Source: Ciborinia camelliae (taxonomy: Eukaryota > Ascomycota > Leotiomycetes > Helotiales > Sclerotiniaceae). Taken from it: a DNA stretch of 64,000 bases. Location of the stretch: NCBI GenBank assembly GCA_025890175.1, contig JANPYM010000011.1, positions 1,840,299 to 1,904,298 on the forward strand, read 5' to 3'. The notes beneath the pieces were generated by a model. That model worked only from the letters and a program-made list of their open reading frames with translations, was not told where the DNA came from and did no database searches. This document shows, in pieces, positions 35,240 to 51,008 of this stretch. Position 1 is the first letter of the stretch; the number at the start of each line of letters is the position of its first letter. A program made the translations under genes and the position numbers.

Positions 35240-37877
35240 TCAACGCGTACTATTAGTAACAACACCATGAGCAAAAGTAGCATTCCTAAGCACCCCATTC
35301 ACAATCACCACCGTAGTATTCCCAAGCAGCGCATCCGTCGTAACATACTCACAAGCCCCCGACGGACAATACCCCCTACTACAAGCAAAATCACAAAGAC
35401 CATCATACAGCTCCGGATCTTGGCCCGAAACCGCAGTGCCTGCACCATCGGTGATGGCGGGGGGAGCGTTAAGCACACCTTCGAGTGTGCAGGTGCAGCT
35501 GTGGATCGGACAATAACCGTATGCACAAGCATATCCACATAAACCGCCGAGATTATCCACGCCTGTTCCGCTGATGCATGCGGGAGGCAGGAATGGGGAG
35601 GTGGTTTCGGCTACGACGCCGTAGTTTACGGTTCCGCAGGCTCCGGATCTGGAGTCGATTATGTTAGGAGATACGTAAGATGGTTTCGCATGCTGGGGGT
35701 TTGAAAAAAGGGGATGGAGAATGGAGAATGTACATAAAACATCATAATGAAGGAAGAATAATAAGAATGGTGCACTTACGGACAATACCCATAATAGCAG
35801 TTAAAAGAGCAAAGACCTATATACTCCGAAGTTAAGCCTTGAGCAGGATAACCAATGGTACCAAAACCCGGGGTATTCGCCGCCGTCGGGAGAGTTGGCT
35901 GCGGCCCGTAATTTGTACAGGTACATGCAGTATACTATCGTAAACAATCAGTACTCGTTCTCATCTCATACCACACCAAGAGATCTCCCCATGACACTTA
36001 CCGGACAATATCCCAACGCACAAGCAAAAGAACACAAGCCGGCAAAGTTATTCACCCCAAACCCTGCAGTACAAACCTGTTCTGATATATTCAATGCAGG
36101 GGTAGCGGTAACCGCACTACCGGCTTGAGACCCCGTATATGCGTTCCAGTTTGTGTAGCCGCTCCATGTGGAACAGTCGCTGACAATGGGGTTTCCTTGG
36201 AAGACTATTGAACCGCTGGATGAAGTGTGAACTGTGACGATAACTTTCCCGGTGTTAGATCCGTAGGCTACGCTTCCGTGGTATATTCCGACGGAATCGG
36301 AGGGAGTATGTGTCCAAGAAGCGCCTGTCGACATGAGGTATTTAAATTAGTTGTCTGCCTTCCATATCTTTGCCTAGTACATGGCACCGAGACTCACCTA
36401 AATCAACACCACCAACCGTAACAGTCACCGTTCCAACCCCAGCAAGTAGCGCAGAATAGAAGATCTTATCCTGAACGACATCGGTTGGGTAAAATTCAAT
36501 CTGAAGCTGACTTGCAGTATTCCCAGTTGTATCGCCATCACTACATGCAGTGTTATCTTTCGACGTAAGTCTATACCAAGCTGTTACGACTTCTTGCTTA
36601 ACAGTCGCAATGCCGTTTTTATATGTGTCAATCACGAATGGTAATGTTTGTCTCCATGCATCGTGAGTCATGTTACTGGCGAAATTGTAGGGGCCATCGC
36701 CATGGGTAGAGTCGAAGACGGAAGCATATTCCTCTTGGTGAAGAGGCCCTTGGATTGTGAGTTAGGATTTGAGACATTTTGGACGTTGAATACGTTGGCA
36801 TACCAATGTAATGAGATTCTCCATAGTCGTTCCACGTGACAATTTCTATCCATTCGGGCTGCGGGTCAATGGACAAGATCTCTTGCCAACGGCTAGTTGA
36901 GCGTTAGTAATCATACTAAGAAGGGTATCTATAGCGGGGTATCCTACTCAAACCATAAATCATCTCCACGCCATAACCAATTCTTGTCATAATTTGGCAG
37001 ATTTGTATAAAACCACTGGAGAGAGAGATAGACGTCAGTGGACGATATAATATCAATTTAGGTCGTGGCCGGGATTAGAAGTGATATACTAACAGGTGAA
37101 ACAGGCATCATATATGGCATAGCAACGCCAGTTTGATTCAAGAACTGAAAGTAAGAAGCATCAGTGTACGTATTCATGTCCTCGTCACCCCACGGCCATC
37201 TAATCAAAGTCAGTCATAAGTCAATGCTGTCAGGATCTTCAACATACGCGTTCCAACTAAACAACCCATCTGCTGTTCCACGAGCGACCGCTGCTTCTGC
37301 TCCCAATGAAGACCAATTGGGTACAACGAAGCAGCCAGTTTGTGATTTTATGGCAGTCCAATCGGCAGTGTTATCAATTCCTTCGAAGGTTGATACGAAA
37401 GGCTTCCCAAGATAGGTATAATAAGCAGAGTTGGATTTGTAAGTGTTGAGAATACTGATGACATTGGCTTCCGGCCAAGCAGCAGTACCACCTAATCAAG
37501 GAAATTCTTAGTACCCCTTGTTTATATTAAATCATAAGGGTAAAAATGTTCAAACCTGTATAATCGAAGGAGATAAACAGCTTAAATCCCGTATTTTGAG
37601 CAGCAACGAAAGCATTTGCCAAAGAATTGGTGATTGAGCTATCTCCATATCCTATGTTGAGGGCGAAAGCATCGATATGAGCTTCTTGAGCAAGTAGAAT
37701 ATCTGCTTGCCAGTTTGTTGCTGTCCATGATGCAACGTTTCCAACCTGTGGTATACATTAGCTGTGAGTTATAGTCGAGAAGGGGCACTTCACACGAACC
37801 AGAAAGTGGGCGAAGACGTCCTTTGCATGGACTTGACATAGCGTCAATAGGACTGTGAAGATTGCTGGGAGCAACAT
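35240..37877 (-). CDS. GH71 alpha-1,3-glucanase (mutanase) with Cys-rich C-terminal repeats (10 exons, 670 aa)
   Basis: Secreted endo-alpha-1,3-glucanase acting on fungal wall alpha-glucan. Exons: 37800-37877, 37556-37745, 37248-37491, 37094-37199, 36948-37015, 36804-36892, 36398-36748, 36002-36324, 35780-35934, 35240-35648; the sum is 671 codons. Signal peptide MLLPAIFTVLLTLCQVHA is followed at once by the GH71 start KDVFAHFLVGN. Other family blocks: DAFALNIGYGD, GFKLFISFDYTGG, GLFSWNAWPWG, PYMMPVSPWFYTNL, WLWRGDDLWFDRWQEIL and EIVTWNDYGESHYIGP. A beta-rich region (TVTVTVGGVDLG...) follows, then four repeats of the form GLCxFxCxxGYCPxxxC. These resemble the glucan-binding C-termini (CBM24-like) of other mutanases. 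The C-terminus has N-glycosylation sites (NTT, NAT, NST). All nine junctions restore family sequence. Confidence 0.92.
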
Positions 37878-39394
37878 TTCGAGGAGAGGATAGCAGTTGA
37901 ATCACTGCAGAAGGGTAGATACAGTTTCGAGCTTCCCAAAGAACAGTTGAAGTTGGGAGATGTAGAGCACTGGCATTGGGAACTGTCCATTATATATGAA
38001 GAATAAAGCATTCTTTGGGGTTGAGCCCCTACACCGAGCAGTCCACTTGAACATGGTGCTTCCCCCTGACAGAACGGGACTCCGGAGGCCTTCCAGCACT
38101 GAGGAAAATTGGCTCGTCGTCGCTGACAAGGCAGAATCAATATCGTGATGAGCTTCAGATTTTCAAGCTGAAAGAAAATGCAATGCGCCGCATTAACTTA
38201 TTATCCAATATTAATTTGGCTTACCTTTGAGGGTTTCATCTCCGTTGCTTATTCTTGATTGTGATGAAGATATATTAAATCATTTTAAATGGGTGAGACT
38301 GCCTAGAGAAGTGGGGCATTCCGATAGACGAGGGGCAAACCAGGGGCTGTGCCACCATCAGACATGGGATAATATCACACCGGCGGTTCAACGAATGTAT
38401 GTTATCTTTCGTGATTTTAACCTTAATCGAAATTTAACGTACTTGAATCCCTTGAAGATGCTGTGCCGGAACACTAGCGCTAGAAGTTCTGTGGATATAC
38501 CGAGCCTAGAGCCCGGTATCAGCCCCTTGCATGCCTTTATTTCTCTAGCGATGGTCATGCTAAGTTCTCCTCGGTCCTACCAAAGCTCTTTTGTTAAGGT
38601 TACAACGTTCAATCATGCTGACCACATATATATTATATCTATTGGTATGCACTGCAGCGATGCATACATCAATAGTAATACCAGTTCTGGAGCTCGCGAT
38701 GGTAGTCCACATGTCCCCGGTTCTTTAATCGATCACCTTGAGTCACATATCCAATATGGTAAATTCAAACGAATAATCAAGGAGGGCCTGTTGAATTGAA
38801 GTTCTGTGTGCCTAAGTAAGTTATCAAGAGCACGAGGTGCATATCCTCCGTTCCAGTTTCCATTTACGCAGCTTGGCTCGATGTAACCGTGATCAAGACT
38901 CGTCCTTTGCTGCATGCTAGGTTCAAAATCACAATATCGTGATACCATACATACATCTTTGCAGGAAGATCTCCTCCGGACGTAATCATGGAGTCACTCC
39001 TCGATCTGGCCGCTGGATGATCTTTACCTCGGTGGCATTATCGATGTCTGCAAAGTCAACAAGTTCTGCGAGTTTGAGAGTACTTGAAGTCAAGTGACGA
39101 TTAGCCCGTCTCCTTCCATTGTTCATGTAGTCATACGGCCGCTAAATTCTTCCCTCGAGCTGGCATTATTAATCCGAATGACAGCAGTACGGAATAGAGA
39201 ATGAACTGAATTGACTCAATCTTTGAGACAAACTATGGGTTGAACTGTGGAGCTGAGCTCTCAATTTGGATATATAGCAAGGGAGAAAAGAGAGGTTATT
39301 TCTTCATCGTTCGAAAAATGCTTGGCTCAGGAATATACTCACACCTCCATACCTACACCTCATCTTCATCTTAACCTCGTCGTGATTCTATCAT
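37878..39394. other. Intergenic, no gene supported
   Basis: Upstream of the GH71 gene and 3' of the proton channel. A long + frame near 38227-38799 begins with TTG and shows no recognisable motif, so I do not call it. No repeats of note. Confidence 0.4.
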
Positions 39395-40491
39395 TCAAAC
39401 GTCACCCTCACTACCCCGTTCAAAACCACCTTCCCCATTCTCCAAATCCTCATCACCATCATTTCTCTTTCTAAGCTCTTTCTTCAAATCTCTATTTTCC
39501 ATCTCGAGCTGTTCAATTCGTTCTTCGAGTACATCCATTTGTTCCTCTGCACCAACGCTGAATTCTTCGATGATTTTGAAGAAACGCCAGAGACGGAGGA
39601 TAATCACAAGGGAGGCGACTTCTTCCAGAACACCGTGGAGTAGTACATCAACTGTTGGGAAGGGGATTAGATTAAGAATGGGGGTGAAGTGAAGGAGGAA
39701 TAGAGATGGAAAATTGTGATGGGGTTGAAAAGGATATAGAGATGGTACATACCAATGAAACCCGCAAGAATTACGGCGGCATCAAAGCAGTGGAATTTAC
39801 TGCGGAAATAGCTGAGAGAAGACCTTGTTAGCTTTAGGTAACGACTACCATAATGGAGGGATACAACCCGCGAATATGGGGTCAAGGAAAAACATCTGAT
39901 AATAACATATAAGAGAACAAATCGTTAGGGAAAGCAGCAACTGCCAATAGGAGGCGAGACTTGGCGGCCGGTCTGCCGAGCGGGCTGAACCAAGTCTTTG
40001 AGGATCAGCAGCCCGCCTTGATCTCTTCAGATCTCCCCTGTATATGCATGTACCACAATATCTGAAAAACGTAAAGACATCGTTAAGTATACGTACCTCC
40101 AACCAAAAGCCCAAACGCTAGCAATCAATTCCACCATGAACAAACAACTAAATATCAACCCAGCAATCCCCAGCCCTTCTCTCACTTCGTTCCAGATTGG
40201 ATCTGTCTTGCCTTCCTTATCGTTATCACATTGATAGAGATTTATAATAATATCTGCGAAGATGCCAATTAAGTCGCAAGCGACGAGGAGAAGAACGGTG
40301 TAATGTTGAGCGCGAGAGGCTAGGAAAGTTTGGAGAGAATTTCGAGACTTTCGGTAGCTATTTGAGAGTTTCCGGAAGAAAGAGGGCTGAGGAGTGTGGT
40401 GATAGGAGGGTCCAGACGCTATGGAAATGGGTTGGGAGGATGCGCGGATTAGGGGGGCGTGTTCAGAGATGGAGGAGTTGCGTCGGGACAT
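39395..40491 (-). CDS. Voltage-gated proton channel, Hv1-like (3 exons, 236 aa)
   Basis: A stand-alone voltage-sensor domain that conducts protons out of the cell; no pore domain is present. Exons: 40097-40491, 39753-39811, 39651 down to 39395, with introns of 285 and 101 bp, 237 codons. S1 contains VACDLIGIFADI with Asp73, the position of the Hv1 selectivity Asp. S2 has LFMVELIASVW with Glu121. S3 has HCFDAAVILAGFIVD (Asp142, Asp153). S4 reads LVIILRLWRFFKII, with charges Arg171, Arg174 and Lys177 spaced by three. A coiled coil (about 184-214, QMDVLEERIEQLEMENRDL) would form the dimer, then an acidic tail. The N-terminus is Ser-rich. The third S4 charge is Lys rather than the Arg of animal Hv1. 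It is divergent from the Pab2-like gene. Confidence 0.9.
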
Positions 40492-41767
40492 TTTGATGAG
40501 GATGGTATATAGTAGTTGGACTTGATTGAGGTTCTTTCGAGCTTGAGGTGAGCACGTATCGTAAATGGTATGAGAATCCTGGTCGAATCAAGAGAGTTTA
40601 TCTACAAGCCCAACAGGATAGTTCAACTGTCAGATTTTGGAGGAAGATGAGGTTTATTAGTATTTCAGGTTATTGTAGGATATGATTGTGGTGCTCTTAT
40701 CGCAAAGGATCCATAACTGGAAGCTCACTTCCAGCTACCTACTCCGATACCTCTGTAACCTTACCATCCTTTTTTTGTGGGTTGATTACCTCCGTAGGTA
40801 GGTAGTTGATTTTGAATATGATTTGTTAGTTGAGTAAGTGACAGATAGTAGAGCAAAGAATTAATTCCTTTCAATTGATTCATTGATGACATTTCATGAT
40901 TATGAATAGCTTCATAAATCTTGATGGGAAGATATTATGATGGTGTGATTGTTCAAAGTGAATACAGTTCCCGTAGATACCTAGGTAGGTAGTGAAGTGA
41001 CTTTATTAGTAGAGTTTTGTTATATCCAAAAAATTTATATTAATAATTAGGTAACAGATTCACATCCAAAATATTTGAATATTTAAGGTAATGATATTTT
41101 AACAATATAAATAATATAAACTAGTAGGTATAACTTTTATTAATATTTTCCTATTTTGGTACCTGACATTTTAACTACCTAAGATATAGATACTAGGTAT
41201 ACGTACTGTATATACTACCTAGATAGGTATCTAAGCGCCATGCAAGGCGGCAGCAACCGAGCTCGGTAAGGTTCAGCCTCGTGGAAGAGTTGAGATGGTT
41301 GAGGTTATCCATTAGATTTGAGAATAACCTCACTGTCAATAAATTTATTTTCTGTTTACCATACAACTTTTGCAATTTACATTCGTTGACCATTTGATTG
41401 GGCATTCAGGTAAGATTTTTTCAAATCTTTGTCAATTTCCTTTCATTCTTCTCACAGCTTATTGCTCTTGTTTTATAATATTTAATCTCCAACATTCAAG
41501 AATCGACCGGTAATAGTTCAAGGAGTCATCGGTAGGTATACAAAATCATACTAACAAAATCAATTCACTCTTAAATTCACTTTTCGATAAGATTGCACAA
41601 TTGTTGAGTGACTAGTAGTTTCCGGTTGTTGAAAACTTTGCTAATAAGATTTCTTCCAGAATTACAACCTTCAACTTTTCCATCAACAATCTCCCTTCGA
41701 TCTTCAACAAAGATCTAAGATCTACCTCTTTTTACAGGTGCCACAATACAATTACAAACAACACATA
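40492..41767. other. Divergent intergenic region (proton channel / Pab2-like gene)
   Basis: 1.28 kb between two divergent starts. It holds GTAGGTAGGTAG near 40795 and 40980, an AT-rich core at about 41020-41160, and CT-rich leader sequence before 41768. No gene is visible. Confidence 0.5.
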
Positions 41768-42572
41768 ATGGCCGACAACGACCCAAAGCTCCAAGACCAG
41801 GTTATGGCTGGTGATGATGATAACAATGATGAGGTATGGCCAAAAGGTGAAAGGTCTCGAACTGAGAACAAATTGTTAACATACCGGGTTAGGAGGAAAT
41901 CTCAGCTATGAAGCGTCGCGTCGCAGAAATGGAAGAGGAGGCAGCAAAACTCAGAGAAATGCAGGCGACCCTTGATCAACAAACCTCTGATCTCAGAGAA
42001 GACAAGGAAGATATCGACAATCGTAGTATCTTTGTGGGAAATGTCGATTATTCTGCTTCACCGGAAGAGATTCAAGCTCACTTCCAGAGCTGTGGATCCA
42101 TCAACCGTGTAACAATCTTGCTTGACAAATTTACCGGTCATCCTAAGGGGTGCGTTCTACGAAATTTGGCTCTTTAATACCTCGACAGATTCCATCGAGT
42201 GTCATTGTGATCAACGCTACCTGGCAAGAGAAGGATGCTAATCTAGGTTTATGCAGGTATGCGTATGTTGAGTTCGTTGAGCCAAGTCTTGTTGCACAAG
42301 CTTTGGTTCTTAATGAGAGCGTCTTCAAGGGCCGCAATCTCAAGGTAAGTCCCCCTTTCTACATATCTACCTGGACTTCAAACTCATCATAATTACAGGT
42401 TGTACCCAAGCGCACCAACGTCCCCGGAATGAACCGTGGTCGTGGTGGACGAGGCGGAAGAGGTCGTGGCGGCTTCTTTGGTGGAGGCCGTGGCGGCGGC
42501 GGCTACTCTCCCCGAGGAGGTTACCGTGGTGGCTATCGAGGCAATCGCGGTAGAGGTTTCACCCCATATTAA
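41768..42572 (+). CDS. pab2: Pab2/PABPN1-like RNA-binding protein (4 exons, 194 aa)
   Basis: Nuclear poly(A)-binding protein involved in poly(A) tail control and RNA decay in fission yeast. Exons: 41768-41833, 41893-42149, 42257-42344, 42399-42572; the sum is 195 codons. An acidic start ([15 protein letters not shown]) is followed by a coiled coil (about 25-58, [16 protein letters not shown]). One RRM has RNP2 IFVGNV at 68-73 and RNP1 GYAYVEF after the second intron. An RGG-rich tail ([15 protein letters not shown]) ends GFTPY. The layout coiled coil-RRM-RGG matches Pab2/PABPN1. Splice joins preserve GHPKGYAYVEF and [17 protein letters not shown], both typical of the family. Confidence 0.93.
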
Positions 42573-43791
42573 GGACGAAATAATTTGCATGGGTCGTCTC
42601 TTACTCTTTAACATATGATGAGATGGGGAGGGGGAGATTTAATTTCTCGGAACTTTCAAAGAATTTATTTGAGAAGGGGTTTTACTCATGAGAATACCAC
42701 TTCCACGGCGTTTTCTCACAAGCATGATCTTCTTTGGATTCTCCATTTGGATTTTCCTCGATCATCATTATGGTCAAAATTACCAATAGCAGAATTCAAG
42801 TTTGTACTATGAATATGATTGCACAATTGTGATGGTTAAGAGTGATTCAGATTCAATGCTAGTGTGCTCCCACTTACAACTACTTTACAGTTACAGCGGG
42901 AATTCTTTCTTAGGCCACGATGCACCTTGGTATCCTTCGCAATTATTCTATGGCCGGCTGAAAGGAGACTGACTACCATGAACCCGAATTTCTCGATCTA
43001 CAGAGTACATCAAATGACGCCCGTCTCTGGTTTCCCCTTCCCCGATATAAAAAATGGCTCTGTCCATCGATCACGATACTACCTACTCACGTGCCGGATG
43101 TTATTTTATTTAATTAAACTCTATTCAACTCACTAAGAAAACCTGGGAAGGATTCGCATTATTCTGGAAGAATCTGACCCGATTTTAGTATCACGAGTCT
43201 TCAGAAACCCATAAAAATTATTTGGGTCTTAATAAGCCAATTCCCATGATATATACTCCGTAGTCAAAAATGCCCTTTGTTATTCCCGTCGTGAATCTTT
43301 TTAGAGAGGTTCTCGGCCGTATGACGTGAGTTCCAAGTAAAAATAGAAGATTCTTGATTTATGCCTTACAAATAAGGCTTAAAGTTTAATCATCAAGTAG
43401 GTAGGTACGGTAAAGCAGTAGGTAACTTGGAAGGTTAGCGGGGACATTCTGTGCCGCCTTGACTATTTGGTTTACCAGACTTCATTCCTCTTCTAAATCA
43501 ATAGACAGAACCCCCCCTTTACGAATATCCTTTTCTCTTATCATGCCTTTATACCTCACGAATCCTTGAATCGATAACGATAACCCCAGAAACTGTAAGA
43601 TTCACAAATTGGGTGTAAGGGGGTTTCTGCAGCTCTACTTGACACAGCCCCAAATCAACGCAAGCGCAAAGCTTCCACCACGGCCAACCTTGAAACCCCA
43701 GGAACTTCAAAAGTGTTCTGCGGTACTTTATTGCGACATCTATCATTGACGTCCCAAGAAACGACGCCGCCATCTCTGGCGAACCTTCACG
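42573..43791. other. Intergenic, no gene seen
   Basis: 3' flank of the Pab2-like gene and upstream region of the ubiquitin ligase. It includes AAGTAGGTAGGTACGG near 43397. No coding frame is supported. Confidence 0.5.
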
Positions 43792-46573
<2,782 letters not shown>

Positions 46574-48161
46574 TTTTTGTTTTGAAGGGTTTTCATTGGT
46601 TCCACATGGTGTTATTTTCTATACAAACTGAGGGAGGCCCAGGTTCCTCAACTTTTAAATTACCTGGAAGGGATTGGAGGTATCAATTATTCGGAATAAA
46701 TGGCCCTTTGAGGCTCGAGTCCCATTGTTAGGAAATGCATTGTAACGATTGCTATATTAATGGAAAGAAAACAAATCCAGCTCAGAGTATCCGATGACCT
46801 TGTATATAGGTGGTGGTGCACCAGGAAGAAGAATCATTCGGTGTGGCGATGAGTTGTCCCCAGTGATCTTTTTAACGTGCCATCTCCAATTAAATATGAA
46901 GTGTACAGTGAGATTCAGGGCTTGGATGTTATCTACAAAGTTTTGGATGGTAGGTTGCAATTGCCGGAGAATAGAAATACGAGGTGTACCATACACAATG
47001 ACAGCTTGCTTGCCATCAATCCGATTGATTGTCGACTATTAATATCCATTTTGAACAACGGATCTCGAGAGCTCAAGGCGAGTAGAGCGAATGATCAATA
47101 AGTATATCAATCAATGATTCAATGCAAAGCATGCTCTTAATGAATGAAATCAGATAAACGCCAAGAAGAACGGCACGAACGGGCATGATAGGAAATCAAG
47201 TACACATGAAATTAAAGTTACCGAAACTAGAATTAGATGCCGCGGCATGGAGTAACATTATCCATCCGCTCATTTCGGATATTTATTTCTTTTCTAGACC
47301 GTCTGTTACCTTTCTTTTCTTCACTTGCATTCGGGTAAATGTGTTTTGGAGGTCTAATCTAATGCATGAATACGATTTCGATTTCTTTTTTTGCATGTTT
47401 ATTCGTTGTATTTATGGAACGAGCGGCAATAACTCCTTCGTATATGTATTGACTTACGTTAGAGGGAGAAATATGCATGGCATGGCATGGCATGATGGCA
47501 TCGCATAGCGAACAGAAGGAGCAACATGGTTGCTCGGCGAACCCCTGAGACATTCGACCAAAGCCGTCTATGTACACATAGACTAAACTTCATTTGGAAA
47601 GGAACCAATAAAACGCGGGGAAAGAACAATGCGGTACGCGCTAGAGAAAAGGGGAGATGGCCTTTGTGAGGGATCGAGTGAATTATAAAGATTGGATGGA
47701 GGGCTGGTACGAGTATTATATTGGTAATTTGATATTGGTTGTCCGGGTATTTTTTTCGAAGATTTGAACGTGTTGATTGGAATGACTTGGCCTCCAAAAA
47801 TTGAGATGGTGGCTGTTGGACGGGGGAGGGGGAGGATGCGTCTGCGGTGGTGTATATATACATCAGGGGCATGCGCCTCGTTGTGAAATTTCTCTCTGTT
47901 TCTCTGCTTTTCTTTTTCTGCATTGCGAGTTTTGGGATTCACTGAATCAATTGATTGAAGTCATACCAAATTACAAATCAACGCATCCTACGTACGGCAC
48001 ACAAGTAGTACTTATTACTTTACATCCTCGTACCTCGTACATCTGCAAAGTTTGCATTTGCAATAACCCAAACTCCCCACAAGATACCACAACACTACTC
48101 CACTCATACATTCTGCAGAATACATCATACATCTTAAGATACACAATCCCCAACTTGCAAA
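46574..48161. other. Intergenic, no gene seen
   Basis: 3' flank of the ubiquitin ligase and promoter of the GPI protein. It holds a GCATGGCATGGCATGGCATGA repeat (in part) near 47474-47495. Several frames of 60-150 codons exist on both strands, but none has recognisable motifs or codon bias. Confidence 0.45.
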
Positions 48162-48866
48162 ATGCATTTCTCAACCGCTCTTCTTCCTCTTACTCTCCTC
48201 GTTTCCTATGTCGTTGCTCAGAGTTCTGCTGCTGCTGCACCAACGGCCCCGGCAACGGGCAGCACTTGCGAGGGTCAGAATGTTCTCGAGGCTTGTTTGA
48301 GTTCAACTACGGCAATTGCTACTGCATGTCAATCTACTGATTATACATGTTTATGCACAAGCTGGACTGCCGTTTTGACGTATGTGTTTTTCTCCTTATT
48401 TTCTTCCTTACTTCTGCCCCTTTCCATTCATCCTTCATTCCTTCCTCTATCATTCACACCCCTTCCTTCCTTCCCCCCATCACAAACCAACCACTAACCC
48501 CCTTCCCCCATCCCCAGATGTTACAACGAATGTCCCAGCGATCCCCGATACAGCGGCGCACTATCCAACAAGCAAACCTACTGCAACAATGCCTCGGTCT
48601 ACACATCTACATCCTCCTCGGCCATCTCTCGCGATTGGTCTACTTCAGCCACGGCAGACGCACCTACCGGTACCGAAACGGCAGCCGCGACCAGTGCGGC
48701 GAAAGGTGCGGCGACGTCGTCGTCGGGTGGAAGTGGATCTAAGACGGCTAGTGCCACGAAGAGTGCGTCGACCGCGGATAAGAGTAGTGCGGCCGGAGAG
48801 AGGGTGGTGGCGGGTATGATGGGTGTTCTTGGCGGTGTGGGGGCTGTCGCCGCGGTGTTTTTGTAG
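48162..48866 (+). CDS. CFEM-like GPI-anchored Ser/Thr-rich protein (2 exons, 188 aa)
   Basis: Predicted cell-wall or plasma-membrane protein. Exons: 48162-48379 and 48518-48866 (138-bp intron), 189 codons. Signal peptide MHFSTALLPLTLLVSYVVAQ, then an eight-cysteine domain: TCEGQNVLEACL, TACQ, YTCLCTSW, LTCYNECP and TYCNN. The CxC, CxxxC and 16-residue final spacing resemble CFEM domains, although the first spacings differ. A long Ser/Ala/Thr stalk follows, then a hydrophobic C-terminus (VVAGMMGVLGGVGAVAAVFL) after a small-residue region suited to GPI attachment. CFEM proteins in other fungi serve in haem or iron uptake, surface structure or virulence; which applies here is unknown. Confidence 0.88.
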
Positions 48867-51008
48867 GTTGGTTGGATGGGTTTGGGTATGTATGGTAATG
48901 GCTGGGGGTGCAGGAGGGAAAGGTGATGAAAGAAGCGAGTATGCATGTGAAGGACGAGGATTAGTATGGTAGGGAAAGGAGATGAAAGGCTAATGCTGAG
49001 GACGATGCGGGTATCATGATTCGATCGATTGATCGATCAAGTTTACATCTATCTATGCTGGTTGATTTATTGCTTTCTTCATTTAATAATTAATGAGCGA
49101 AGGAGAACATTTCTTGCGAATTTTTTTGTGTAGATTAATTAATATATGATATTAATATCTAATTCAATCGCCAGCTGTTCTTTGATCCAAATATACCTAT
49201 GCAGCTTGCTTCCTTCCTTGGCTTGAATCCAACTCCAAGTGGAATGGGTAAATAAAAATGATTTTGCGTATTGCATCTTGTTTTGGGGTCGTGCTGCTTG
49301 GGGAGAGTGAAAAGATTTTATACCTATAATATTATTATTGTACGCTTCTTTCAATGAGGTGGTATGAGATGTGATGTGATGAACAATTCCTCCTATTGGA
49401 TACCTCTACACAATCCCTCTAGATTCTTCCCCTCCCTAAGTATATTTATTCACAAGAACATTGAATCAACAAGAATCAATGCTCAGCTATTGTAGCGTAC
49501 GCTACAGCGCAGCATGCGCAAGAGGCGCTTGCCGCGCATATATCATAGCGGACAGGTGCCAACGTAGTTGGCGTAGTATAAGTAGCATAGGTAGCTCTCA
49601 GATACTAATAATAATACTACAGCTTTCACTACAATTACTTTCTGTGACTATCAGCTATCTTCAACCTTCAATGTCGCCATCGGATTTCAACCCCTCATCC
49701 CTTTCCTTTCCATTTCACTACATAATACGATACGATATGATGTGTTGTTATCAAATAGTTCGATATACACTGGCTTGATACAATAGTACAATAAATTCAA
49801 CTTGAATAGATGTATACAAATAATCATTATCCACCTCAGTTACCCAGAGTAGTGCCTACTTGCCCTCACCTTAGTAGTTACATGATTATTACCTACCAAT
49901 ATAAGTTACAGCTGACAAGACTGCATAGTTGGGTATGCCGGTATCGATCATCATGGCAATACTTTTGAGCGTAGGGAGTGATATCTTCATACCTAACTAG
50001 GTACTTGGAATGGATACTTGATACCCGTGGGCCGTGTGTTTACTGTCTATAATGGTTTTGTATCTTTGACGTACTGTATGCATATAGGTACATGGCGTTT
50101 ACATTGGGATTTACGCTATGTAATCTTATGTGTTAGAGATTGGCAAAGAAACTTCTATGATGTAGGTATCTTGGGATTCTTGGCTGTTTGCGAGATGGGA
50201 GAGGGGGAGACGGGAGGGGTTTGCAGGTTAGGGGTTCTCAAGATTAATAAAATAGAAAGGGGGGAGGGGGGGTATATTCTCATAATTCCTATACGACTTC
50301 CCATTATCCTCTACATAGAAGTTGATGATGTTAGCCGTGTCAAGACTCACATCCATAGAATCCATATTTCCTAAAAGACTGGAGAGTAGTAATCGGCTAG
50401 GTACCTATCTAGGAAAGGGTGGGGGAGGAGAACAAAAGCTGGATTTAGAAGTGAAACTTGCTTCTAATTCGGGATCTGACCGGCTGCATGATTTTTAACG
50501 GTTGTACCTTCTTCGCATACGTCTTCGAATGGGAGTCTGCAGAGTGTTATATTTTTTTGGAGGGTGACGCCTGAGAGCAGAGGAAGACTGCATCGGAACA
50601 CTTAGGTAAAAGTATTAGGGGTGGTTGAGCTGGGGAAGTAAAAGGGTGGAAATGTATGTGTGTTTTGTGATATCTTCTGACACTGATGGTAAGGCAAGTT
50701 GGGTTTGGTGGATGGGATTCTGGAGATGGGGTGGATATCTTACATCCTCCAATATGATCATTGCAAGTACCAGAGCCATGACCATATTTCGCCCATCCAC
50801 CGTCAATAGGAGCTCTGGCCGTGGCTTTTATGACTTTACTGTTGGTCTTACTTAGTTGAGGTTGGAGTGGGAAGTCCTCCTGTCTAGAAGCGGAACAATC
50901 ATGATGTGGAAATGCTTTATGGATAGGATGATATCGTATGGATATATTGGATAATGTAGCAAATATTATGGGTGTTGAAGAAGATCAAGCATAAGAGTTC
51001 GGCTCACA
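48867..51008. other. Intergenic, no gene seen
   Basis: Contains a TCGATCGATTGATCGATCA palindromic run near 49021-49038, CTACGCTACAG-type repeats near 49496, and G-rich runs near 50255-50273. No credible coding region. Confidence 0.45.

Noticed and set aside
38227..38799. 190-codon + frame upstream of the GH71 gene
   Set aside because: Starts with TTG, has no recognisable motif, and no promoter or exon chain supports it.
47459..48340. Overlapping 119-179-codon frames on both strands before the GPI protein
   Set aside because: They overlap its promoter and first exon in other frames and show no conserved motifs.
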